DNA from: Shewanella sp. Isolate13
GTDB taxonomy: Bacteria > Pseudomonadota > Gammaproteobacteria > Enterobacterales > Shewanellaceae
Length of the DNA stretch: 64,000 nt
Direction of reading: 5' to 3'
Assembly: GCF_022398325.1 (NCBI RefSeq)
Contig: NZ_JAKEVD010000006.1
Location: 104,166-168,165 of the forward strand
Shown here piece after piece: positions 39,956 to 47,878 of the stretch. A program made the translations under genes and the position numbers. Position 1 is the stretch's first letter, and the number at the start of each line of letters is the position of its first letter. The notes beneath the pieces are model-generated. The model was not told the DNA's origin. It did not search any database and saw only the letters and a list, made by a program, of their open reading frames with translations.

Positions 39956-42196
39956 ATGAAAACTCGCAATAAACCTCGATTCTCACTCTTACCTATGTTC
40001 GCTGCTTTACTCGCGGTGGGGCTTCCGATGGCAGCTAATGCATTATCGGGCGCCATTTTCACCACCACAGAAGATGGCGGCATAGTCAATGAGAATGTGA
40101 GGTATGGCAGTAAACTCGAAGTCTATCTTGATGGTGGACCTCGGATGAATGCGCCCGCCTCTGCCGCAGCACTTCCTGACGGCAATTACTATTTCCAAGT
40201 CACCGACCCTAGCGGTAAAAAACTCCTCTCTCTAGACCCTGTTATCTGCCGTGAGGTAAAAATCACCAATGGTGTCATCACCGAATACCTAGGCGATGGG
40301 CGAAGCTACCAGAATAAGGGAAAAGAGGTCTCTTGTACTGAGTTCCCGACCAATGGTAACAAAACCACAACAGTTCACGCATTTAATCCCGACATGGATC
40401 ACGGTGGTGCCCCTCTCTACGCCATGGTCATTCAGCTCTACCCCTATGCAGACACTCCCAACAAAGGCGGCGTCTATAAGGCATGGATGACCCCCGTCGA
40501 TAACTATGGCGCAGTAAATGAAGGCTTTCATGGCTTTATCCCGCGCTACTCCAAAACCGACAACTTTAAGGTCAAAGAGAAAAAGCCTCAGTACGGTATT
40601 ATCGCACTGCGTAACTACCACGATGCTAACTTAAACTGTCGTTTAGACCTAGGCGAGAAGTTTATCTGGCAATGGCAATACGGTATTGAAGATGGCCTAA
40701 ATGTTCGTAATGACGATAACACCAATGATGAGTCAACGGGCGACCCAACCACTATCTTACTTAAAGAAGCCTTAGGACAGCTCAATGATCTTTGGTCTTT
40801 AGACCACTTCAGGTGGACCGAACATCAAGATAAGAACCTTAATAGTCAATACTTCACTACCTCCGGTTATGTCCATGACTACCAAGCATTTAGCTCATTA
40901 AATACCGGACCTGAGGATCCTAGCCTTTGGGATGGCGATGACCCGAACGATTTTATTCAGCGCTTCGTGATGGAGATGCCTTGTCCCGATCTGTTTGATG
41001 ACGGCCTAGCGCCACATACCAGTAATGAGTTCTCAGACTTTATTCCTACTGCCTTAGGTGTCGAGTCTCTAGTGGATAGCGACCCGCAAATCACTATCAC
41101 CTTAAGCCAAGTTGGTTTTGCCAATATCAAGGTGAAGAAAATCTTTGATACTAACAATAACGGTATCCAAGATGGCAATGAAGTTGGGCTAGCCAACTGG
41201 CCAGTTCGACTAAAATATGCCCCAAGCTTACTGGAATCTAATGGTGGCCCTATCCCGGATACAATCAGCAGTACGGTTAATGCCGATGTGTATGCCGAAG
41301 TGGTTGCACGTTTTGGACTCACTGCAGATCCGATCCTAGAGAACGGCTATGCAAACCGAATGACAGATGCCAACGGTGAAATGACCTTTAGCGTATTACT
41401 ACCTAATGGTTATGGGGATGCACCGCTAACTCAGTACCCTTCTGACTTCTATCAGGTAGAAGAAGCCACGGCGCAAGGTTGGATGGCGACATCAAGTATC
41501 ACCATAGAGTTTGACGTGCGATCTGAAGCCAGCGGTCCAGACGGTCGATTACCACCTATTATGGGTAACGCTTATCTAGACAATAGCAACAACCCACTCG
41601 ATGATGTGGTATTTACCAATATCTGTTTTAATGAGGCGAGTTTCGGTACTAAGGGTTATTGGCATAACAAGAATGGCCTAGGCGAAATGGAGACAGCCTT
41701 TGTCACAAGTTATATCAATACGTTAGATCCTTATGACAGTGAAACCAGCTACTTTGGTAAGGGCGATGAGCCATTTGACGGTGAATTTTCCGACGGAACA
41801 GATGTCGATCCCGCCTACAAAAATGACTCCATCACAGACGGGATCTCAGCAGGTGCGGGTACGGTCAAAGCCGAGGTGTCACATTTCTTAATTGATAGCA
41901 ATGGCGGCGGCGATCCAAGAGAGCAGCTCGCACAGCAACTACTGGCATTCTTATTCAATATTGAGTATCGCCTAGGTGGGGATGCCGTGTTGATGATGCC
42001 AGGTGGTGGCACTATGTCTACCGCAGATATCGTTTCAGCTGCAATTAGCGCATGGCAAGGTACAGATGCCGCGGCGCAAAATCACTACAAGACCTTGCTA
42101 GATACCTTTAACAACATGAAAGTTGCCGATGGTAACGGTGTTAAGTACGTACCAAGCGATCCTAGTCAGTGCCCAGCACTTCCTAGTCCATACTAG
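39956..42196 (+). CDS. Large secreted protein with SdrD_B-like domain, function unknown
   Basis: 746 residues from the ATG at 39956 (GAGGT seven bases upstream), which opens a signal peptide ending near MAANALS. The N-terminal half (about 30-330) matches no family I know. Around residue 390, KVKKIFDTNNNGIQDGNEVGLANWPVRL is an SdrD_B/Cna-B-like strand set with a Ca-binding DxNxNGxxD loop. Near 565, FGTKGYWHNKNG resembles the GYWKNH motif of bacterial surface proteins. Six cysteines in all. No LPXTG, PEP-CTERM or GlyGly-CTERM tail. Preceded by a candidate sigma-54 promoter and followed by the activator gene. Confidence 0.75.
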   Translation: MKTRNKPRFSLLPMFAALLAVGLPMAANALSGAIFTTTEDGGIVNENVRYGSKLEVYLDGGPRMNAPASAAALPDGNYYFQVTDPSGKKLLSLDPVICREVKITNGVITEYLGDGRSYQNKGKEVSCTEFPTNGNKTTTVHAFNPDMDHGGAPLYAMVIQLYPYADTPNKGGVYKAWMTPVDNYGAVNEGFHGFIPRYSKTDNFKVKEKKPQYGIIALRNYHDANLNCRLDLGEKFIWQWQYGIEDGLNVRNDDNTNDESTGDPTTILLKEALGQLNDLWSLDHFRWTEHQDKNLNSQYFTTSGYVHDYQAFSSLNTGPEDPSLWDGDDPNDFIQRFVMEMPCPDLFDDGLAPHTSNEFSDFIPTALGVESLVDSDPQITITLSQVGFANIKVKKIFDTNNNGIQDGNEVGLANWPVRLKYAPSLLESNGGPIPDTISSTVNADVYAEVVARFGLTADPILENGYANRMTDANGEMTFSVLLPNGYGDAPLTQYPSDFYQVEEATAQGWMATSSITIEFDVRSEASGPDGRLPPIMGNAYLDNSNNPLDDVVFTNICFNEASFGTKGYWHNKNGLGEMETAFVTSYINTLDPYDSETSYFGKGDEPFDGEFSDGTDVDPAYKNDSITDGISAGAGTVKAEVSHFLIDSNGGGDPREQLAQQLLAFLFNIEYRLGGDAVLMMPGGGTMSTADIVSAAISAWQGTDAAAQNHYKTLLDTFNNMKVADGNGVKYVPSDPSQCPALPSPY

Positions 42197-42295
42197 TACC
42201 ACCTATAGCTCAAGGATGAGCTTTACTTCATGCTCGGTCCGAGTCAGATAAGCTAGGCTCCCATTCTGACCAGACACCAAAAATGACAAAATATT

Positions 42296-42322
42296 GCCAC
42301 GTGTCAACAACGTGGCACTTTT
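42296..42322 (+). terminator. Terminator after the first secreted-protein gene
   Basis: GCCACGT-N7-ACGTGGC followed by ACTTTT, 100 bp past the stop codon and 102 bp before the activator gene, implying separate transcription. Confidence 0.7.
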
Positions 42323-42423
42323 AGCTCCCTATCGGCTTGCGTTCCGCCAAATCCTACCTAAAATTTATACAACAATAGTTCGCCATTGAGGGCACTGACA
42401 CTGAGTTTCTCTAAGGGAGAACC

Positions 42424-43794
42424 GTGAACAAATTCCAACATAAAAAGCCTATTGCTTGTAGAGAGCTCCTCGTACTTGACCTCACTGGTGAGTTTTTGGG
42501 CTATGAACAAGAGCTCAAAGCGTATCATTGGCACAGCATCCTCGCCACAACCCTTCCGAGCGCAAATAAAGCTGTGCGAGATTATAATTTTCATGTTGCC
42601 ATTGCAGTGTTATCTAAAAAAAACCAGCAACGGGTGCTCAGCAGCATTAATGAGATAAACCAGCGTCAGCAAAACATTATCTGGGTAGCCGTGTTAATAG
42701 ATATCGATGCGGTGGACACAAACCTCACTTCTAGTCTCCCCTACTATTTTACCGACTATCATCATCTTCCCATCGACTGGAACCACCTTACCCAAACATT
42801 GGGTCATGCGTACGGTATGGCACTATTGAAACAGAAGGATCAAAGTAGTTGCTGTCATATAAGTCAGAAAATGCCGCTGTTGGGTGACTCTCATTTGATC
42901 AATAAACTAAGAGATAACATTACTAAGGTTGCAGCATCAGACGAAGCGGTATTGATCAGCGGTGAAACGGGGACAGGCAAAGGCCTATGCGCTCATCTTA
43001 TTCATAGCCTATCTGATCGAAAAAGAGGCCCTTTTATCACCATCAACTGTGGAGCCTTACCTCAAAGCTTGATCCATTCAGAGTTATTTGGTCACGAGAA
43101 AGGCGCCTTTACCGGTGCAGACAAACAATACATAGGGCATATAGAGAGAGCCAATAAGGGCACGCTATTTTTAGATGAGATAGGCGATCTGACATTAGAG
43201 TCTCAAGTGAACCTGTTACAGTTTCTCGAAGAGCATATCATCGAGCGTCTCGGTGGCAACAGGAACATTGCCATTGATTGCCGAATCATCTTTGCTTCCC
43301 ATGTTAATCTTGAAACCGCTGTCGAAGAGGGAAGATTTCGAGAAGATCTCTATTATCGTATCAATATACTACGCCTACACGCGCCGAGCCTTAGAGAGCA
43401 TAAAGAGGACATTCCACTGCTAGCGAATGAGTACCTTGAGCTGTTCGCTCCAGAACATCACAAATTCACCTTGGGCTCAAAGGCGCTGGATACCATGCTC
43501 AGTTATGAATGGCCCGGTAACGTGAGAGAGCTTAAGAACCGTATACATAGAGCCATTATCATGGCAAACAGTAATCAATTAAGCGCAGCAGATTTAGGAA
43601 TTAAAATCACCAATTTAAAGCCCGATGAAAACGATGTGGTTGATTTGGCTCAGCATAGAGTGGTGATCGATACCGAGCTGCTACTCGATGCTATCAAGCG
43701 TAATAACCACAATATCTCTGCGGCGGCACGTGAGCTTAAGATATCAAGAACCACCTTTTACCGTTTAATTAAGAAATGCAAAATTAAACTCTAG
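42424..43794 (+). CDS. Sigma-54-dependent activator with degenerate VpsR-like receiver domain
   Basis: 456 residues from a GTG with AGGGAG upstream. The N-terminal 130 residues look like a receiver fold (CRELLVLDLTGEFLGYEQEL) but have no acidic pair and no phospho-acceptor Asp after strand 3 (HVAIAVLS), as in VpsR. The central AAA+ domain has Walker A GETGTGKG, the sigma-54 contact loop GAFTGA intact, Walker B GTLFLDEIGDL and REDLYYRINILRLHAPSLR. The C-terminal Fis-type helix-turn-helix is NISAAARELKISRTTFYRLIKK. It probably activates the two flanking secreted-protein genes. The VpsR relation is a resemblance only. Confidence 0.9.
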   Translation: MNKFQHKKPIACRELLVLDLTGEFLGYEQELKAYHWHSILATTLPSANKAVRDYNFHVAIAVLSKKNQQRVLSSINEINQRQQNIIWVAVLIDIDAVDTNLTSSLPYYFTDYHHLPIDWNHLTQTLGHAYGMALLKQKDQSSCCHISQKMPLLGDSHLINKLRDNITKVAASDEAVLISGETGTGKGLCAHLIHSLSDRKRGPFITINCGALPQSLIHSELFGHEKGAFTGADKQYIGHIERANKGTLFLDEIGDLTLESQVNLLQFLEEHIIERLGGNRNIAIDCRIIFASHVNLETAVEEGRFREDLYYRINILRLHAPSLREHKEDIPLLANEYLELFAPEHHKFTLGSKALDTMLSYEWPGNVRELKNRIHRAIIMANSNQLSAADLGIKITNLKPDENDVVDLAQHRVVIDTELLLDAIKRNNHNISAAARELKISRTTFYRLIKKCKIKL

Positions 43795-43837
43795 AGATGG
43801 CTTCTCGAGACCATTTGATTAGCCGAGGAACCCCACG

Positions 43838-44629
43838 ATGTTAAGATATAAACGATTACCGATCGCGTTATTACTGACTCCCTTGTTACTTACAGGCTGT
43901 CAGCCTCAGGATAACGCAGAATTGCAAAAGGAAATGGCATCACTCAAGCAGGAAATAACCCAGCTGAAAAAAGAGGTGAGTACGGTAGGGAACCAAGTTA
44001 AAGACATTCATACCATTGCGATGCGATCGCAAAAACCGCAATACAAAACCTTACCAACACAGCCAAACTTTAATGAAGATGGTAAACTGCCTTCACTTGG
44101 GGATGCCACAGCTCAGTTGGCAATTATCGAGTTTTCTGACTACCAATGCCCTTACTGTAAACGTTTTATCGATCAAACATTCACTAAGCTAAAATCCAAT
44201 TATATCGATACTGGCAAGGTCCAATATCTAACTCGCGACTTTCCTCTGAACTTTCACCCTAAGGCAAAGGGCGCCGCTATTGCTGCAAACTGCAGTCTAC
44301 AACAGAATGCCTACTGGCCAATGCGCGACTCTCTGTTCAAGAACATGAAGCAACTCGATGATGAACTCTACCAACAAACCGCCAGCAATCTCTCATTAGA
44401 TATGACTAAGTTTGCTGACTGCCTGCTCGATGAGACCATCTCTAGCAAAGTGCAGCAAGATGTCGCTTACGGCTCCTCTTTAGGGATCCGGGGGACACCA
44501 AGCTTCGTAATTGGTAGAGTCGAGAACGGTCAATTGCTCTCACCCAAGCTGGTTGTCGGTGCCCAGAATTATCAAACTTTCGCGATATTGCTCGACGAAC
44601 TACTCGCCAATTCTCAAAAAAATAACTAG
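43838..44629 (+). CDS. DsbA-like thiol oxidoreductase lipoprotein
   Basis: 263 residues. Lipoprotein signal with lipobox LLTGC (Cys near 21), then a coiled coil of about 40 residues (LQKEMASLKQEITQLKKEV), then a DsbA/DsbG-type thioredoxin domain: IIEFSDYQCPYCKRF (active site CPYC near residue 107) and the cis-Pro loop GIRGTPSFVIG. The coil probably makes it an oligomer on the membrane surface. It lies 43 bp after the activator gene and beside two genes for cysteine-bearing exported proteins, so a dedicated folding role is inferred. Confidence 0.88.
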   Translation: MLRYKRLPIALLLTPLLLTGCQPQDNAELQKEMASLKQEITQLKKEVSTVGNQVKDIHTIAMRSQKPQYKTLPTQPNFNEDGKLPSLGDATAQLAIIEFSDYQCPYCKRFIDQTFTKLKSNYIDTGKVQYLTRDFPLNFHPKAKGAAIAANCSLQQNAYWPMRDSLFKNMKQLDDELYQQTASNLSLDMTKFADCLLDETISSKVQQDVAYGSSLGIRGTPSFVIGRVENGQLLSPKLVVGAQNYQTFAILLDELLANSQKNN

Positions 44630-44686
44630 CAAACCTTAAATTCATAAATCTATCGCAACACTCAACAAATCCAGCTTAAAACATAT

Positions 44687-44722
44687 AATACCAATATTGG
44701 GCCACAGCCCATTATTGGTATT
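44687..44722 (+). terminator. Long hairpin after the DsbA-like gene
   Basis: A 16-bp stem with one mismatch (44687-44702 with 44707-44722, AATACCAATATTGGGC) and a CACA loop, 58 bp after the stop. No T-run follows (TTAGCTCC), so it may be a terminator, an RNA 3'-end stabiliser or a dispersed palindrome. Confidence 0.5.
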
Positions 44723-45051
44723 AGCTCCTCACTGGTAACAGTTCCTTACGAGTCATAGCGCCTATAACTAAGCAAGATCTTTATACACTCAGCTTTAACT
44801 GTTTGCCTTACTAGGCTCCATCCTCCTACCTACGTGATTCCCTAATTAAATTAATGACTTAGACGGAGTGAAAGGCTAAGCGCTATTTAGCTCTGCTTTT
44901 TCATTGCTAAACACTCTGATTCTCAGACACTAAGCCTAAGGTTCAAAAGAAAACTGCACCAAGTGTAACAAGCGTTACAGCAGCAACTTGAACACTATCT
45001 AAAAATAACCCCCTAGCAAACAAGCAGTTAGAGAAACACTCAAAATCTTTC
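44723..45051 (+). other. Gene-free region upstream of the second secreted-protein gene
   Basis: No coding frame. The notable feature is a perfect 16-bp palindrome TGTAAC-AAGC-GTTACA at 44964-44979, possibly a second regulatory site about 90 bp before the UAS-like element. Confidence 0.5.
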
Positions 45052-45069
45052 TGTTTCACCTCTGAAACA
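45052..45069 (+). promoter_or_regulatory. Candidate activator binding site (UAS) B
   Basis: TGTTTCA-CCTC-TGAAACA, a perfect inverted repeat of 7+7 bases. It shares 15 of 18 positions with UAS A at 39777. Centre about 74 bp upstream of the -24 element of the next feature. Confidence 0.6.
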
Positions 45070-45132
45070 TCTCATTCCAGACTAGGTGCTAAAAAATAAA
45101 GATTACTCTTAATATTCAGCCACATACATCTA

Positions 45133-45148
45133 TGGCTTGGGGTTTGCT
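45133..45148 (+). promoter_or_regulatory. Candidate sigma-54 promoter B
   Basis: TGGCTTG-GGGT-TTGCT: GG and GC separated by exactly 10 bases, with TGGC and TTGCT both matching the sigma-54 consensus. It predicts a start near 45159 and a leader of about 200 nt before the ATG. The leader contains TCGGCA-AAC-TGCCGA and GTGGC..GCCAC hairpins (about 45228-45266). Confidence 0.6.
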
Positions 45149-45364
45149 TACTCTCTTAGCATAAGTTTGAATTCGCCCTCACTGAAGTTAATTGCTAGCG
45201 CTCTTTTCAGTCAGGTAATCAGCCTTATCGGCAAACTGCCGACAGTGGCGTGACCATGGGGCCACGTCAAATTTTGATACACAACAAGTAAAGATTTTAT
45301 TGGTAAAAATTGACAAAAACTAAGCACGTTTTATCCATATTCACTTATTAAGATGGTAAATATT

Positions 45365-47707
45365 ATGAAACGATTTAAATGCAAACGACTTATCGGCGCG
45401 CTAGGTATTGCGCTTATAAGCTCTACCACCCTCTATAGTGTGACGAGCCTGTCAACCGCAGATGCCGCAGCCTATGACTGGCTTGGCATGAGCGAAGACC
45501 CGACTAAATTCTGTATGGCCGATGCCTATCTGATGAAAGACGGTAATAAACTGGCACAAGACTCATTAAACTGTACTGCGAATGATGTGGAAATCACTCG
45601 AGTCACTCCAACCGACCCTAACGCCGAATGTAACTTAGGTGAAGTGTTCACCTTCAACGCCGATGTAACGGTACGGACTAATGCGAACGAACGTTGGGAT
45701 ACGACTTTCTATCTACCTTTGACCGAGCAAAGCCCACAAGTTGTACAAGGTGCAGGCCTTCGTAACTGTAGCATGATCTTGCCAATCCCAGGTGACAGCG
45801 GTCAGGCAGCCGATGTTCAGCTAGACGGCGACCAATGTGGCGATATCACCAAGGCGTTAGGCCCAGATGAATATGTGCTAACCAACGAGCCAATCACCAT
45901 GTTATGTGCCGACGCAGATGGTAATAATCAGGCAGACTTCACCTATTGTGCGGCTTGGGACAACATAGATAGAGATAATTGTACCTATGAAGAAGACCCT
46001 TACGCCGGTCAGATCCCTAACAACAAATCAAAATGTAACTGTGACACCTTTAATATTGATGTCTTTATTAAACCTACCCCACCGGTCATCACTAAAACAC
46101 TCACAAGTGTCTCAACCCGTAGTGAGCCAGGTGGCACCTTTAGCTATACCGTTAGCTTTACTAACCCTAATGCCCAAACTTCGCTATTTATCAAATCGTT
46201 AAGTGATGAAATTGATATCGGCGCAGAAGGTGGTTTTGATACATCAATTGATCTTTGGGGTTCACCTGTCAGTGTCAATCCAAACGTTGATGGACTGTAT
46301 CTAACGGCGACTAACTGTTCAATGCCAGCTAACGGCGGTGAAATTCTGCCTAGTGCCACATACAGTTGTGCCTTCACGGTACATATTGTCGACCGGGACT
46401 TACCTAATGACCAAAGTCCTGAACTCTATGATGACTTAGTCATGCTATCACTTGAGGATAAGAATGGTGATGCCGTTGTTAATGGCGATAGCTGTTCTGC
46501 TATTTCAAGCAGTGTTGCAGGCGATCATTGTAGTAACGAGGTCAGAGTGCAGATCACCAACCTACCTCCAGCAATTACCGTGACCAAGACGGCTAATCCA
46601 ACTGAGGTTTTAGAGCCTGGAGCTAATGTTGAGTTTACCATTGAAGTCCAAAATGATGCCGCATTCTGGGATTCTCCACTCACCCTAACCGTGTTAGATG
46701 ACACCGACTTTGGCGATCTTCTTGCCGATGAGTGTTCTGCAGTCTCCAAAACTATTGCCTTAGGTGGTACTTATACCTGTAAGTTCACCAAATTTATTGG
46801 CGGTGATGCTGGCGATAAGCACTCTAATACCGTGTCCGCAAAAGCGATTGATGATGAGCATGATGAGGCGATGGGTAATGATTCTGCCATGGTCGATATC
46901 CGTGACGTACCATCGTCAATCACTCTTGTTAAGACAGCAAACCCAACAGAGGTATTAGAAACCGGTGACGATCCAAATAACTACAGCAACGTTAGCTATA
47001 ACTTTGAATTTAGTGTCAATGCTGCGGGTGTGGATGACGTGACCTTCACGAGTCTAACAGATATTCCATTCGGTACCCTAACCGGTGACTGTATGGTTGA
47101 TAGCAAAAATGGTAGCCCTATCACTCCAACAGCACTTAATGGCTTTATATTACAGCCTGGCGAGTATGCAAGCTGTGATATCATCAAAGGTCTACAGGGT
47201 AATGCGGGTGATACTCACGAAAATACGGCTACCATCAGAGGTGTCGATGAAGACGGTCAAGATGTCGATGCATCTGATAATGCACTTGTGACCTTTACAC
47301 CTCAGGCTCCAGATACAGATATGGCATTCGCAACTAGCATGCTAGTCGTGTTAGAACTGACTAATGCCGGTGTCGAGGATGTGACCTTAACAGAACTCAC
47401 AGTGAAGGGTGTAACAGTTGCCCATAATAATATCCACTCAGAGTTTATCATCCTCAATGCTGCCAACGGTGAACATGCAGGTGTCTCTTACTCACCTTGT
47501 GCTATCGGTACGGTACTTGGCTATAACGGTTCAGGTAGTGAACACTATACCTGTGCCTTTACCATAGAACTTAAACCGGGTGTGGAAAACACTGACCCAA
47601 TCACATTCCTATCTGCAGGGGTCGATGGTATCGTCGCTGTGGTAGAAGATGATGAAGGTTCGCAGATTGTCAATGGCGTGACTGTTGAAGTTAATACCGT
47701 TGAGTAA
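45365..47707 (+). CDS. Large secreted cysteine-rich protein with Ig-like repeats, function unknown
   Basis: 780 residues from the ATG at 45365, which opens a signal peptide (KRLIGALGIALISSTTLYS); an ATG four codons earlier is also in frame. The N-terminal domain (about 35-235) is rich in Cys (FCMAD, LNCTAND, CNCDTF). It is followed by about four beta-rich repeats resembling DUF11-type Ig-like domains, starting near 238, 402, 518 and 647. Two share the phrase KTANPTEVLE, and most have a late YxC or SC pair. About 20 cysteines in all, unusual for a secreted Gram-negative protein. No sorting tail or outer-membrane anchor seen. Candidate sigma-54 promoter upstream. Confidence 0.75.
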   Translation: MKRFKCKRLIGALGIALISSTTLYSVTSLSTADAAAYDWLGMSEDPTKFCMADAYLMKDGNKLAQDSLNCTANDVEITRVTPTDPNAECNLGEVFTFNADVTVRTNANERWDTTFYLPLTEQSPQVVQGAGLRNCSMILPIPGDSGQAADVQLDGDQCGDITKALGPDEYVLTNEPITMLCADADGNNQADFTYCAAWDNIDRDNCTYEEDPYAGQIPNNKSKCNCDTFNIDVFIKPTPPVITKTLTSVSTRSEPGGTFSYTVSFTNPNAQTSLFIKSLSDEIDIGAEGGFDTSIDLWGSPVSVNPNVDGLYLTATNCSMPANGGEILPSATYSCAFTVHIVDRDLPNDQSPELYDDLVMLSLEDKNGDAVVNGDSCSAISSSVAGDHCSNEVRVQITNLPPAITVTKTANPTEVLEPGANVEFTIEVQNDAAFWDSPLTLTVLDDTDFGDLLADECSAVSKTIALGGTYTCKFTKFIGGDAGDKHSNTVSAKAIDDEHDEAMGNDSAMVDIRDVPSSITLVKTANPTEVLETGDDPNNYSNVSYNFEFSVNAAGVDDVTFTSLTDIPFGTLTGDCMVDSKNGSPITPTALNGFILQPGEYASCDIIKGLQGNAGDTHENTATIRGVDEDGQDVDASDNALVTFTPQAPDTDMAFATSMLVVLELTNAGVEDVTLTELTVKGVTVAHNNIHSEFIILNAANGEHAGVSYSPCAIGTVLGYNGSGSEHYTCAFTIELKPGVENTDPITFLSAGVDGIVAVVEDDEGSQIVNGVTVEVNTVE

Positions 47708-47725
47708 AAAACTGAACTCAGCCAT

Positions 47726-47785
47726 TAACAGTACTTATATTTACAGTACTTGTATTTACTGCACTATGATTAACAGTACATAAGC
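47726..47785 (+). repeat. Degenerate 15-bp tandem repeat, four units
   Basis: Units at 47726, 47741, 47756 and 47771, related to TAACAGTACTTATAT, repeat at exactly 15 bp. The array starts 18 bp after the stop codon of the cysteine-rich secreted-protein gene and ends just before its terminator. Confidence 0.65.
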
Positions 47786-47795
47786 TTGAAATGAC

Positions 47796-47832
47796 AAGAG
47801 GGCAACGGTAAACACCGCCGCCCTCTTTATTT
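47796..47832 (+). terminator. Terminator after the second secreted-protein gene
   Basis: GAGGGC (47798-47803) pairs with GCCCTC (47820-47825) around an inner CGGT-AAAC-ACCG stem, then TTTATTTAT. It lies between convergent genes and could also stop the peptidase transcript. Confidence 0.8.
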
Positions 47833-47878
47833 ATCATTCTCTAGGAGGATAAACTTGATAGTAAAACCCTATCACAGG

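Noticed and set aside
44687..44722. Insertion-sequence or MITE remnant
   Set aside because: A single hairpin with no target duplication or transposase remnant nearby.
44964..44979. Second copy of the activator box (TGTAAC-AAGC-GTTACA)
   Set aside because: A perfect palindrome, but its half-site and overall length differ from TGTWTCA-N4-TGAAACA; it is recorded only as a separate palindrome.
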